Position numbers and translations under genes: made by a program. From positions 1-64,000 of the forward strand of contig JAHJTV010000055.1 in the NCBI GenBank assembly GCA_018829445.1: 64,000 bases of DNA, given 5' to 3'. Below, piece after piece: positions 55,865-64,000 of the stretch. How positions within the stretch are numbered: the stretch's first letter is position 1; each line of letters begins with the position of its first letter. The notes under the pieces are model-generated. The model worked only from the letters and a program-made list of their open reading frames with translations, ran no database searches and was not told the DNA's origin. The stretch is from a bacterium. Its GTDB lineage: Bacteria; SAR324; XYD2-FULL-50-16.

Positions 55865-56299
55865 ATGAATAAGTATGCAATAAAACAGTTATCCGTGTTT
55901 GTTGAAAACAAGAAGGGAGAGCTGACTGATACTACTTCGATTTTGTTCGAAGAAAATATTTCTATCAAATCGCTGTTACTTGTGGAGTCAACGGGGTTCG
56001 GAATCTTAAGACTGATTGTGGAAAATCCCGATAAAGCTAAAGAAGTATTGGTCGAAGCCGGTTATACTGTCAAACTTGATCAGGTGTTCGCCGTTAAGGT
56101 TGAAGACAAACTGGGAAAATTTCACAAGGTCGCCAAGATATTAAGCGAACATGATATTAACATTTTATATACCTATGCCTTTCGCAATGATAATGCAGGT
56201 GTTTTTGTGTTTAAAGTGGACAAATCTGATTTTACGAAAGCCATGGAAGCATTGGAAGATGGTAACCTGGAGATCATGGAGCCAAGTTTTTTCTATTGA
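55865..56299 (+). CDS. Tandem ACT-domain protein
   Basis: Two ACT domains in 144 residues: LSVFVENKKGELTDTTSILF... and FAVKVEDKLGKFHKVAKILS with DINILYTYAF. ACT domains bind amino acids and regulate metabolism. Stand-alone double-ACT proteins like this are common, but their targets are mostly unknown. ATG 55865 follows GCGGAGA; five more codons upstream are open but lack a ribosome binding site. It sits 112 bases before the first crotonase gene on the same strand. Confidence 0.88.
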   Translation: MNKYAIKQLSVFVENKKGELTDTTSILFEENISIKSLLLVESTGFGILRLIVENPDKAKEVLVEAGYTVKLDQVFAVKVEDKLGKFHKVAKILSEHDINILYTYAFRNDNAGVFVFKVDKSDFTKAMEALEDGNLEIMEPSFFY

Positions 56300-56411
56300 A
56301 AGACTTTTAGGAAAAAGTTCAAGTGAAATTGAATTTAAAAACACACAGACGTTTTAACTGGTTCTTGGCGTATAGATTTTAAAGATAAACCACCAAAAAA
56401 AAGGATTTATC

Positions 56412-57218
56412 ATGTCCGATTTTGTCAAAGTAGAAATAAATGATCATGTGGCTTCGGTTTCCCTGAATCGGCCTGACAAGTACAATTCGTTGAGTCTTGA
56501 GATGTTTAAGGCAATTATTGAAGCCGGTGAAGCAATCATTAAAAACAAGTCCATAAGGGCTGTGGTCCTTTCAGGAGAAGGAAAGGGGTTTTGTGCTGGT
56601 CTTGATTTTGCAAGTTTTGCAGAGATGGGATCGGGCAAAAGCCTGGATGATATTGAGCTTTTTAGAAGAGAAGAGGGAAATCCAGCTAATAGGGCACAAT
56701 ACGTCGGTTATATTTGGAAGCGGGTTCCTGTACCGGTTATTGCAGCTATTCATGGAGTAGCGTACGGAGGCGGTTTGCAAATCGCATTGGCAGCAGATAT
56801 TCGCTTGGCAAAACCGGACGCAAAGTTTTCCGTGATGGAAATTAAATGGGGATTGATCCCTGATATGTCTGGAAGTCAGACATTGCGAGATCTGATTGGT
56901 TTGGATGTAGCAAAGGAGCTAACCTATACCGGTCGTGTGATTGATGCTGTTGAAGCCGACCGTATCGGGTTGATCACTCGTGTGAGCCAAGATCCTGTTG
57001 CCGAAGCAAACCAACTGGCGAGGGAAATAGCTTCCAAAAATCCTGATGCCATTGTTGCCGGTAAAAAGTTGTTTGAATCCACCTGGCATGGAGAAAGTCA
57101 AAAGGGTTTGGAACTTGAAGAAACCCTTCAAAAAACATTAATCGGTTCAACAAATCAGTTGGAATCTGTCATGGCGAATTTTGAAAACAGGCCGCCTGAT
57201 TTTCAAGACAGAAGGTAA
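56412..57218 (+). CDS. Enoyl-CoA hydratase/isomerase (crotonase) family protein
   Basis: Crotonase-fold enzyme acting on acyl-CoA thioesters. VEINDHVASVSLNRPDKYNS is the N-terminal strand region. Oxyanion-hole loops are GKGFCAGLDF and HGVAYGGGLQIALAADIRLA. FSVMEIKWGLIPDMSGSQTL follows; the two catalytic Glu positions of classical hydratases are not both obvious here (GGGLQIA has Gln in the first), so hydratase activity is uncertain and isomerase or other chemistry is possible. 268 residues. A perfect 14-bp hairpin follows 55 bases after the stop. Confidence 0.88.
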   Translation: MSDFVKVEINDHVASVSLNRPDKYNSLSLEMFKAIIEAGEAIIKNKSIRAVVLSGEGKGFCAGLDFASFAEMGSGKSLDDIELFRREEGNPANRAQYVGYIWKRVPVPVIAAIHGVAYGGGLQIALAADIRLAKPDAKFSVMEIKWGLIPDMSGSQTLRDLIGLDVAKELTYTGRVIDAVEADRIGLITRVSQDPVAEANQLAREIASKNPDAIVAGKKLFESTWHGESQKGLELEETLQKTLIGSTNQLESVMANFENRPPDFQDRR

Positions 57219-57273
57219 TCTCATCCGGACTAATGCTTTTTTCGTTACCATGCCGAGATATTATCAATGTCCT

Positions 57274-57305
57274 CATTGGAATGGCTTTCTCAAGCCATTC
57301 CAATG
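57274..57305 (+). terminator. Perfect 14-bp hairpin after the first crotonase gene
   Basis: CATTGGAATGGCTT (57274-57287), loop TCTC, AAGCCATTCCAATG (57292-57305). No T-run follows. It is probably a transcript-end hairpin, or possibly part of the leader of the hybrid kinase that starts 160 bases downstream. Confidence 0.55.
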
Positions 57306-57464
57306 CAGTACTCCCCCTCAAATCCTAATCGGCTATACACCCGCTTTCTTCTTAGATTCCCGTCCTTGAAGATTTTTTTTACCTTTACACTGGTTCGATT
57401 GAATTGTATCCTCTGAGGAGAAGTCCTGTACCATTCACCCTCTTTATAGTCTGATTGGAGTCCA

Positions 57465-60400
57465 ATGGAAAAACAGAGTATGGATCATTCCTCAAATCAT
57501 CGAATTCTAATTATTGATGACAATAAAAACATTCATGAAGATTTCCGCAAGATTCTTCTACCTGGTGTTGATACCAGTTCTATTGATAAGATTTCCCGGG
57601 AATTGTTCGGTGAGGATGAAGATCTGAAATACTCAAAAAGAATTGTTGATGTGGAGTATCAGATAGATTCCGCTTACCAGGGTGAAGAAGGGGTAAACAT
57701 GATCAAAAAGGCGGTGGAGGAAAATCGACCTTATACTCTGGCTTTTGTTGACATGCGGATGCCACCTGGCTGGGACGGTTTAACCACTATTGAGCACATT
57801 TGGGAAATAGATGCGGATGTTCAGATTGTGATGTGCACAGCTTATGCAGATTACTCCTGGAAAGATATAATAGATCGCCTGACCAATACCAATAACCTGC
57901 TAATCCTAAAAAAGCCTTTTGAAAACATTGAGGTAAAACAGATTACCCGTTCGCTGATCGAAAAATGGCAATTGATATCCAGTTTGGAAAAACGGGCTGA
58001 AGAACTTAAATCCCATCAAGAGTACCTGTCAATTACGCTCGATTCCATCGGCGATGCTGTGATTGCTACTGACGGTGAAATCAGGATTACCCGTATGAAT
58101 CCTGTTGCGGAACAGCTGACAGGCTGGCTGGAAAAGGAGGCAAAACTAGCCGATTTTAATGATGTCTTTATATTGAAGGACAAATTTACGGGGGAACCCA
58201 TTGCCAATCCCGTGGAAAAAGTGCTTCAGGAAGGAAGGATATTCAGATTGCCTGAAAGCGCCGCTCTTCTGTCACGAAACGGAGAAAAACTGCATATTGC
58301 AGGCAGTATTGCACCCATAAAAGATTTGAAAAGAAAAACTGCCGGAATCGTCCTCGGTTTTAGAGATATTACGGAACAAAGCAGAATAGAATCGGATCGT
58401 TTAAGACTGATCTCCATTCTGGAATCTACCAATGATGTCGTTGCCACTGTCTTAAATGACGGTACTATTACCTATATGAATAAAGCCGGGAAAAATCTCC
58501 TGGGGCACTCTGAACTGTCAGATCGAAAGCTCCTCAAGACTTCCGACTTCCAGCCCAAATGGACTGTGGATGTTATCGAAAACCAGGCATTACCGGTTGT
58601 TTATGAAGAGGGAATCTGGACGGGTGAAACTGCAATTATAGGAAAAGATAATACTGAAATCCCTGTATCCCAGGTTATTATGGCTCACAAGAATAGATTG
58701 GGTGAGGTCAAATACCTGTCTACCATAATAAGAGATATATCTGCCAGAAAAAGGGCCGAAGAGGAGATACGGGAGTTCAACCGGACTCTGGAGGTTCAAG
58801 TCATAAATCGGACTGCAAAACTGGAAGCGACTAACTTTCAATTGCAAGTGGCAAAAGAAGCAGCCGATGCGGCAACGATTGCCAAGAGTAATTTTCTGGC
58901 AAACATGTCGCATGAAATCAGAACACCAATGAATGGAATCATAGCCGCAGTAGATCTTGCCCTGGGAGAACCCCTGACTCCAAAACTGGAGCACTTTCTG
59001 GAAATCATCCATTCTTCCGGATATAATTTATTGGGAATTATAAATGATATTCTGGATTTTTCAAAAATTGAGGCTGGAAAAATCGAGCTTGAGAACAAAC
59101 CTTTCAATCTGGCTATAATTATCAACAATGTTGTCACTCTTTTTATTGATAAAGTTAGAAAAAAGAATATCGAATTGATTGTGGACATCGAGCCTGATAT
59201 CCCTTTAAGCCTGATTGGTGATCCTATGAGAATTCAACAGATACTCACAAACCTCATGGATAATTCAATCAAATTCACTAAGGATTCCGGAACAATCATA
59301 CTCAGAGTTACACAAACTGATGATCAGTTTGTGGATAAAAAAATCAGGCTTGAATTTTCAGTGAAGGATACGGGTATGGGTATGACTCGGGAACAGTTAG
59401 AGAAAATATTCCACCCATTTACGCAGGCAGATTCTTCAACAACGAGAAAATTTGGTGGAACGGGACTTGGCCTTTCCATCAGTAAACAACTGGTTGAGTT
59501 GATGAATGGGGAGATGAGAGCCATCAGCACCCCGAAAAAAGGTACTACCTTTTTCTTTACTCTGACATTGGAAAAAAAGGATTCCAAAGGATTAATACCA
59601 GATGAGCTTCCCGCTCACTTCATTAACCTTCCGGTATTGATAGCTGATGACTCCGATGAGAGCCTCACAATTCTGGAAAAAATCCTGCGGTCATTTGGGA
59701 TGAAGGTTGAAAAAACCACTTCAGGAAAAAAGGTGATTGAGATAATCAAGAATATTGACGAGCCCCATGAAGCATTCGGTCTAATCATACTGGATATAAA
59801 AATGCCCGGGCTAGGAGGAGTTGAGGTTGCAGAGAGACTTAGAAACGATTTCAATTTGACTGTACCTATCATTCTGATGGGCGCTATTGGAGTTGATACT
59901 TCCTTGTCTGATGCGAATATGAAGATGATCAACGGCATTTTGAATAAACCGTTTAATGCTTCCATATTATTCAATACAATTGCTGAAGCTGTTGACAATC
60001 GAGAACGATCAACTTTTAGCATTAGAGGTAAAACTGCCGTAAGCAAATCAAAATACAAATCCGCATTAAGGGGAATGCATGTGTTGGTGGTAGAGGACAA
60101 TCTGACAAACCAGGATATTGTACTTGCCATTTTGGATAGTGCCGGCATATCAGTTACAGTGGTATCTAATGGCAGGGAAGCTGTAAATGCGGTTAAACAG
60201 GATAAGTTTGATGCGGTTTTAATGGATATGCAGATGCCTGAAATGGATGGTTATGAAGCGACCAAAACGATTCGCAAGGATCTTCTCTTTGCAGATCTAC
60301 CCATTATAGCTATGACCGCCCATGCATTAAAGGGAGATGAAAAAAAATGTCTTGAAGCAGGGATGAATGATTATGTTACGAAACCAATTAATCAGAATTA

Positions 60401-61124
60401 TCTTTTTGAAACCCTGTACAGGTTCAAGCCGGATCACTTGTCCTCCTCAACAAGGGAGGTACCGTTTAACCATCACAAACCAAAGGTAGACAAACCTGCC
60501 AGTATCATCCCCGATGTTTTACCGGGGCTGAATGTAAGCTTGACCCTTCGCGTCCTTGATTTGGATTTTGAGACTTATCAACGCATTATCAAGGGGTTTT
60601 ATAAAAATGCCGAAAGTTTGTTTAACAGGCTAAAAACGGCTTTTGTCAATGAAGACTGGAATACTGTTGGAGAACTGAGTCACAGTTTGAAAGGTAGTGC
60701 CGCAAATATTGGAGCGGAAGAATTCAAAAGTAATTCCGAACTTCTTGAACAGGTCTGCAGAAAAATAAATAAGAACCAATCAACAGAAAAACCAGCCTCT
60801 CAATTACTAAAAAATCTGGAGTTAAGCTATTTGCAGGTTAGAAATTCTATTGAATCATTGCTATCTACCTCTGAAGAGGAATTGCGTTCAAAGTACAATC
60901 ATACAAATAGTGACGACAATAAAGTCAGGACTGTGTTGCAGGAATTGGCCACATCTCTTCGTCAATCAGCTCCCATTCTGATTAATAAAAAAATAGAAGA
61001 ACTAAAAGCATGTGTGGATGAAAACAATTTGAGGGTTATCATCAAAAGTATTCAGGATTATGAATATGAAGAAGCCCTTACTCACTTGAAACAATTCGCT
61101 TTGCAACTTGATATTGATTTATAA
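57465..61124 (+). CDS. Hybrid sensor kinase: REC-PAS-PAS-HisKA-HATPase-REC-REC-Hpt
   Basis: 1219-residue cytosolic phosphorelay protein with no membrane segment seen. The N-terminal receiver carries ILIIDDNKNIHE and D96 in FVDMRMPPGWDG, with Lys near 150 in ILKKPF. Two PAS domains lie at about 185-300 and 310-430, then a linker coil. HisKA has H483 in FLANMSHEIRTPMNG, and HATPase includes ILTNLMDNSIKFT, DTGMGMT and GGTGLGLSIS. The second receiver has D777 (IILDIKMPGLGG) and the third D921 (VLMDMQMPEMDGYEATK). The Hpt domain has H1073 in LSHSLKGSAANIGAEEF. All phosphate-transfer residues are intact, so a full internal relay is possible. Input and output are unknown; the single-domain receiver 45 bases downstream is a natural partner. 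Confidence 0.95.
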   Translation: MEKQSMDHSSNHRILIIDDNKNIHEDFRKILLPGVDTSSIDKISRELFGEDEDLKYSKRIVDVEYQIDSAYQGEEGVNMIKKAVEENRPYTLAFVDMRMPPGWDGLTTIEHIWEIDADVQIVMCTAYADYSWKDIIDRLTNTNNLLILKKPFENIEVKQITRSLIEKWQLISSLEKRAEELKSHQEYLSITLDSIGDAVIATDGEIRITRMNPVAEQLTGWLEKEAKLADFNDVFILKDKFTGEPIANPVEKVLQEGRIFRLPESAALLSRNGEKLHIAGSIAPIKDLKRKTAGIVLGFRDITEQSRIESDRLRLISILESTNDVVATVLNDGTITYMNKAGKNLLGHSELSDRKLLKTSDFQPKWTVDVIENQALPVVYEEGIWTGETAIIGKDNTEIPVSQVIMAHKNRLGEVKYLSTIIRDISARKRAEEEIREFNRTLEVQVINRTAKLEATNFQLQVAKEAADAATIAKSNFLANMSHEIRTPMNGIIAAVDLALGEPLTPKLEHFLEIIHSSGYNLLGIINDILDFSKIEAGKIELENKPFNLAIIINNVVTLFIDKVRKKNIELIVDIEPDIPLSLIGDPMRIQQILTNLMDNSIKFTKDSGTIILRVTQTDDQFVDKKIRLEFSVKDTGMGMTREQLEKIFHPFTQADSSTTRKFGGTGLGLSISKQLVELMNGEMRAISTPKKGTTFFFTLTLEKKDSKGLIPDELPAHFINLPVLIADDSDESLTILEKILRSFGMKVEKTTSGKKVIEIIKNIDEPHEAFGLIILDIKMPGLGGVEVAERLRNDFNLTVPIILMGAIGVDTSLSDANMKMINGILNKPFNASILFNTIAEAVDNRERSTFSIRGKTAVSKSKYKSALRGMHVLVVEDNLTNQDIVLAILDSAGISVTVVSNGREAVNAVKQDKFDAVLMDMQMPEMDGYEATKTIRKDLLFADLPIIAMTAHALKGDEKKCLEAGMNDYVTKPINQNYLFETLYRFKPDHLSSSTREVPFNHHKPKVDKPASIIPDVLPGLNVSLTLRVLDLDFETYQRIIKGFYKNAESLFNRLKTAFVNEDWNTVGELSHSLKGSAANIGAEEFKSNSELLEQVCRKINKNQSTEKPASQLLKNLELSYLQVRNSIESLLSTSEEELRSKYNHTNSDDNKVRTVLQELATSLRQSAPILINKKIEELKACVDENNLRVIIKSIQDYEYEEALTHLKQFALQLDIDL

Positions 61125-61169
61125 TGAGTGCTGTTAACAACGAACAATAATCCTTTCCATTGAGCGAAT

Positions 61170-61583
61170 ATGACTCTATCAGGAGAAAATAAACCGTTTA
61201 TTTTAATCGTGGATGATAATCCGACCAATCTCGATGTATTAATCGAAATTCTTCAAAGTGAATATCAACTGAGTGTTGCAAAATCTGGGAAAAAAGCTCT
61301 CGAATTTGTGAAACGAAACCCACCTGAGTTGATATTGCTCGATATTGTTATGCCGGAAATGGACGGCTTTGACGTTTGCCGGATACTAAAACAATCCGAT
61401 ACCAGCAAAGAGATTCCGATCATATTTATCACAGCTCACAGCGATAGGGAAAACATTGTCAGAGGATTTGAACTGGGTGGGGCAGATTATCTCAACAAGC
61501 CGTTTATCCCAATGGAGGTGAAAATCAGAATCAAGAATCAAATAGCGCTGTATCGGCATAGCAGAAAGGGCTGTCCAGGCTGA
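61170..61583 (+). CDS. Single-domain response regulator
   Basis: 137 residues, receiver domain only: ILIVDDNPTNLDVLIEIL, phospho-acceptor D58 in LILLDIVMPEMDGFDVC, and the conserved Lys in ADYLNKPFIPMEV. There is no DNA-binding output domain, so it should act as a phosphate shuttle or by protein contact. It lies 45 bases after the hybrid kinase stop and is likely co-transcribed. Confidence 0.93.
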   Translation: MTLSGENKPFILIVDDNPTNLDVLIEILQSEYQLSVAKSGKKALEFVKRNPPELILLDIVMPEMDGFDVCRILKQSDTSKEIPIIFITAHSDRENIVRGFELGGADYLNKPFIPMEVKIRIKNQIALYRHSRKGCPG

Positions 61584-61708
61584 ATATCAACATAGATTTT
61601 GATCACCACCAGATTCCATTTGACATTGCAGGTTTGTTTTATAGAATTGCTCATGGCTTAAAAAAGTATGGAAACTCTGAATCGTCAAAACACAACCAGG
61701 ATGGTCTT

Positions 61709-62476
61709 ATGAGCAATGTTTTATTTGAATCTCACAATAAAGTATCGATTATCTCCATTAATCGTCCCCAGGTGAAAAACGCAGTTGATCTTAATACGGC
61801 AAATCAATTGGCTGACGCCTTCCGGCAGTTTGATGAGGATGATTCACAATTCATTGCAGTATTAACGGGAACTGGCAGCACATTTTGTGCAGGTGCAGAT
61901 TTAAAAGGTGTTTCCGAAGGAAGAGCTAACAGAGTCGAAGAAAAGGGAGATGGTCCTATGGGGCCAACCCGAATGATATTATCCAAACCTGTTATAGCAG
62001 CGGTTGAGGGTTTTGCTGTTGCCGGGGGACTGGAACTGGCAGTTTGGTGTGATCTGAGGGTTGCCGCAAAAGACGCCGTGTTTGGAGTCTATTGCAGACG
62101 ATGGGGAGTCCCGTTAATTGATGGAGGAACCATTCGACTAACTAGGATGATTGGTCACAGTCATGCTCTGGATCTGATTTTGACAGGTCGGGGAGTCTCA
62201 GGAGAAGAAGCTGAAAGAATGGGGTTGGTTAATCGCGTTGTTGAACCTGGACAAGCATTGATAAAAGCGCTGGAATTGGCTGAACAATTGTCCGGATTTC
62301 CACAGATCTGTATGAGGAGTGATCGACTGTCTTCTTATAAACAGTGGAATATGTCCCTTGAAAAAGCCCTGTTGGAAGAAACCAGGATGGGCTTAAAAGT
62401 GATCCAGTCGGGCGAAACTGTGGATGGAGCAAAAAGGTTTGCCGAGGGAAAAGGTCGCCATGGTTCTTTTGAATGA
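61709..62476 (+). CDS. Enoyl-CoA hydratase/isomerase (crotonase) family protein, second copy
   Basis: 255 residues from ATG 61709 (MSNVLFESHNKVSIISINRP), preceded by AGGATGG. The frame is open back to 61634, but those residues do not fit the family. GSTFCAGADLKGV is the first oxyanion loop. VEGFAVAGGLELAVWCDLRV is the second and includes a Glu at the hydratase position. VYCRRWGVPLIDGGTIRLTR and LTGRGVSGEEAERMGLVNRV follow. It differs clearly from the crotonase at 56412, so they are not recent duplicates. It sits between two receiver genes. Confidence 0.9.
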   Translation: MSNVLFESHNKVSIISINRPQVKNAVDLNTANQLADAFRQFDEDDSQFIAVLTGTGSTFCAGADLKGVSEGRANRVEEKGDGPMGPTRMILSKPVIAAVEGFAVAGGLELAVWCDLRVAAKDAVFGVYCRRWGVPLIDGGTIRLTRMIGHSHALDLILTGRGVSGEEAERMGLVNRVVEPGQALIKALELAEQLSGFPQICMRSDRLSSYKQWNMSLEKALLEETRMGLKVIQSGETVDGAKRFAEGKGRHGSFE

Positions 62477-62724
62477 TGGAATCTTTAAAGATAATTGACA
62501 ATCTGACAGTAACCGCAAAGGTTTGTTACAATATTAGTGAAAAAGAAAAAAGAGTTGCTTTTTAAACTGAAATTCAAGACAATTCAATTACAGAACTCGA
62601 ATGATCTGTCTTTTTCGATGGAGTGTTTGGTCGGAAATGCTTTATCTCAAGTCAAACACGATTTTTGTCATGCAACAAACCGATTTTTGGATCGTTATAA
62701 ACCAATTAACAAAGGTGTTTTTGA

Positions 62725-63114
62725 ATGAATATATTAATTGTCGATGATGATCTTGCAAACTGTCAATTGATCAAGCATCTATTGGTTGACTTTAGTGAAC
62801 CGGATATTGTTGATAACGGGGACAAGGCAGTCAAAGCATTTTTGGAAGCTCACAGGAATAAAAAACCTTATGATATTATCTTCCTGGATATTATGATGCC
62901 GGAAAAGGATGGACACCAGGTTTTACAAGAAATTCGTGAATGGGAGGAAAAGAATTTAGAATATGGCAAAGGGGAAGCAAAAATCGTGATGGTTTCCGCC
63001 TTGGATTCCAAAGACCACATTCTTTCTAGTTTCAAAGAAGGGTGTGAGTTTTATCTTGTTAAGCCAATCTCCATGTCCAAGGTTATGAACGTGATGTCCG
63101 AGATGGGATACTGA
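62725..63114 (+). CDS. Single-domain response regulator (CheY-like)
   Basis: 129 residues: MNILIVDDDLANCQLIKHLL, D55 in IIFLDIMMPEKDGHQVLQEI, Thr/Ser switch region IVMVSALDS, and Lys in FYLVKPISMSKVM. No output domain. Start ATG 62725 overlaps the end of a doubtful 63-codon frame. It is followed after 66 bases by another receiver protein, so the cluster supplies several shuttle receivers. Confidence 0.92.
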   Translation: MNILIVDDDLANCQLIKHLLVDFSEPDIVDNGDKAVKAFLEAHRNKKPYDIIFLDIMMPEKDGHQVLQEIREWEEKNLEYGKGEAKIVMVSALDSKDHILSSFKEGCEFYLVKPISMSKVMNVMSEMGY

Positions 63115-63180
63115 TTTATTGGCTTTAAAATATTTTTTTCATCCTTTCGCAACTCCTTACAAAGACCCAGCTAGCTCAAA

Positions 63181-64000
63181 ATGGATAAACCCAATATTCT
63201 CATGGTAGATGATTTACCTGAGAATTTGTTAATTCTGGAAGAGATTTTATCCGATCTGGATCTTAATATAGTAAACGCACATTCCGGCCTTGAAGCTTTA
63301 GAGCACTGTAATAATCATGAATTTGCGCTCGCTTTGATCGACGTCCAATTGCCTGAAATGGATGGTTTTGAACTTTTAAAGCGCATGAGACTGGCAAAAT
63401 CTACTGAACTCCTTCCGGTTATCTTCATCACAGCTCTCTACTCAACCAACCAGTTTGTCATCGAAGGAATTGAAACCGGTGCCGTTGATTTTATTTCCAA
63501 GCCATTTGACCATCGTATCCTGATCGGAAAAGTCAGGGTCTTCATTGATCTCTATCTGCAGAGGAAAAAACTGGAGAACGAGATTAAAAGACGGATTGAA
63601 GTCCAGGAATCATTGATCAAAAGTGAAGAGAGTTTTCGAGCTGTTTTTGAATCAACCAATGACAGTATTGCGGTTTGGGACAAGAGATATAACTATCTTT
63701 ACGCCAATCAGGCGGCAATCGATCATATCGGGGCTCATAAAGAAGATGTCATCGGAAAGGATATTTACTCCGGGATGGGGCATGTCCCTGAATTGATGGA
63801 TTGTTTTATTAATTGTATCGAATATGTGTTTACGACACATCAATCGATTAAATCGGAAGATACCATAGAGATCACGGGAAAGCTTGTTCACAGTGAATCC
63901 AATTTTGCACCTGTCAGGGACAAACAGGGTAACGTTATAGCCGTCGGTATGTTCTATCGTGATATAACAGAAAGAAAAACAGCCGAAGAAGAATTGCGAT
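63181..64000 (+). CDS. Receiver-PAS protein, partial (probably hybrid kinase)
   Basis: Open from ATG 63181 to the window end, about 273 residues, with no stop. The N-terminal receiver is ILMVDDLPENLLILEEIL, with D54 in LALIDVQLPEMDGFELLKRM and the Lys of VDFISKPFD. A coiled linker (LQRKKLENEIKRRIEVQESL) leads to a PAS domain starting at SEESFRAVFESTNDSIAVWD and ending with MFYRDITERKTAEEEL, where PAS/PAC regions normally lead into a further PAS, kinase or GGDEF domain. The output lies beyond the window. The ribosome binding site is weak. Confidence 0.9.
   Translation, partial: MDKPNILMVDDLPENLLILEEILSDLDLNIVNAHSGLEALEHCNNHEFALALIDVQLPEMDGFELLKRMRLAKSTELLPVIFITALYSTNQFVIEGIETGAVDFISKPFDHRILIGKVRVFIDLYLQRKKLENEIKRRIEVQESLIKSEESFRAVFESTNDSIAVWDKRYNYLYANQAAIDHIGAHKEDVIGKDIYSGMGHVPELMDCFINCIEYVFTTHQSIKSEDTIEITGKLVHSESNFAPVRDKQGNVIAVGMFYRDITERKTAEEELR

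Noticed and set aside
62537..62728. 63-codon ORF ending in an ATGA overlap with the receiver gene at 62725
   Set aside because: It starts at GTG without a ribosome binding site and resembles no family. The ATGA overlap alone is weak evidence, so it is left as doubtful.
1..64000. CRISPR arrays, phage, toxin-antitoxin, secretion or defence islands
   Set aside because: No regularly spaced repeats, integrases, transposases or typical defence genes. Gene content is core metabolism, information processing, envelope and signalling.

Overview
The window is a continuous stretch of chromosome from a Gram-negative, flagellated bacterium of moderate GC content. An outer membrane is indicated by an LpxR-like lipid A deacylase barrel. 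Motility is indicated by a flagellin behind a near-consensus sigma-28 promoter and by a chemotaxis transducer. Multi-domain phosphorelay kinases, the long form of HisG and the general RpoB/RpoC type resemble deltaproteobacterial-type lineages (Desulfobacterota, SAR324 and relatives). I could not fix the taxon by eye. Almost all genes are housekeeping genes. I see no transposase, phage gene, CRISPR array, rRNA or tRNA.

Layout. 1-6910: partial flagellin (-), lgt (+), a eukaryotic-type (type 2) ileS (-) with a duplicated leader segment, and an lpxR-like gene (-). 7220-14630: an alkyltransferase-like DNA repair protein, an unrecognised charged protein, an aspartase fused to a cyclic-nucleotide-binding-like domain, a LytTR response regulator, plsC and a multi-pass chemotaxis transducer. 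14919-22219: pyk (-), then the tight cluster hisS-hemA-hemC-hemD-add, which covers the early C5 haem pathway. 22509-31086: a small ORF, mutS and a secreted amidase (+), facing a minus-strand group of a DEDD exonuclease, an unknown protein and an MltD-like transglycosylase.

32015-44464 is an apparent operon rpoB-rpoC-ilvB-ilvN-lepA, without the usual rplKAJL genes in front. 45057-49183 is ftsE-ftsX-envC-like followed by an aminoglycoside-phosphotransferase-fold kinase and a dodecin. FtsEX and the EnvC-like activator would be expected to switch on a periplasmic amidase such as the one at 25695. 49211-49370 is a palindrome-rich, inverted-repeat-bounded intergenic element. 49435-56299 holds hisG, a TPR protein, hemH, an unknown 416-residue protein, an acylphosphatase, aroB and a double-ACT protein. 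56412-64000 mixes two crotonase-family enzymes with four phosphorelay proteins: a 1219-residue hybrid kinase, two single-domain receivers and a receiver-PAS protein cut by the window edge.

The points most worth a second look are the sensor-domain aspartase, the duplicated ileS leader, the phosphorelay/crotonase cluster, the rpoBC-ilvBN-lepA gene order and the 49.2 kb palindromic element. No whole new defence or mobile system is evident. Start codons were moved inward where a better Met, signal peptide or overlap supported it, and each change is stated.
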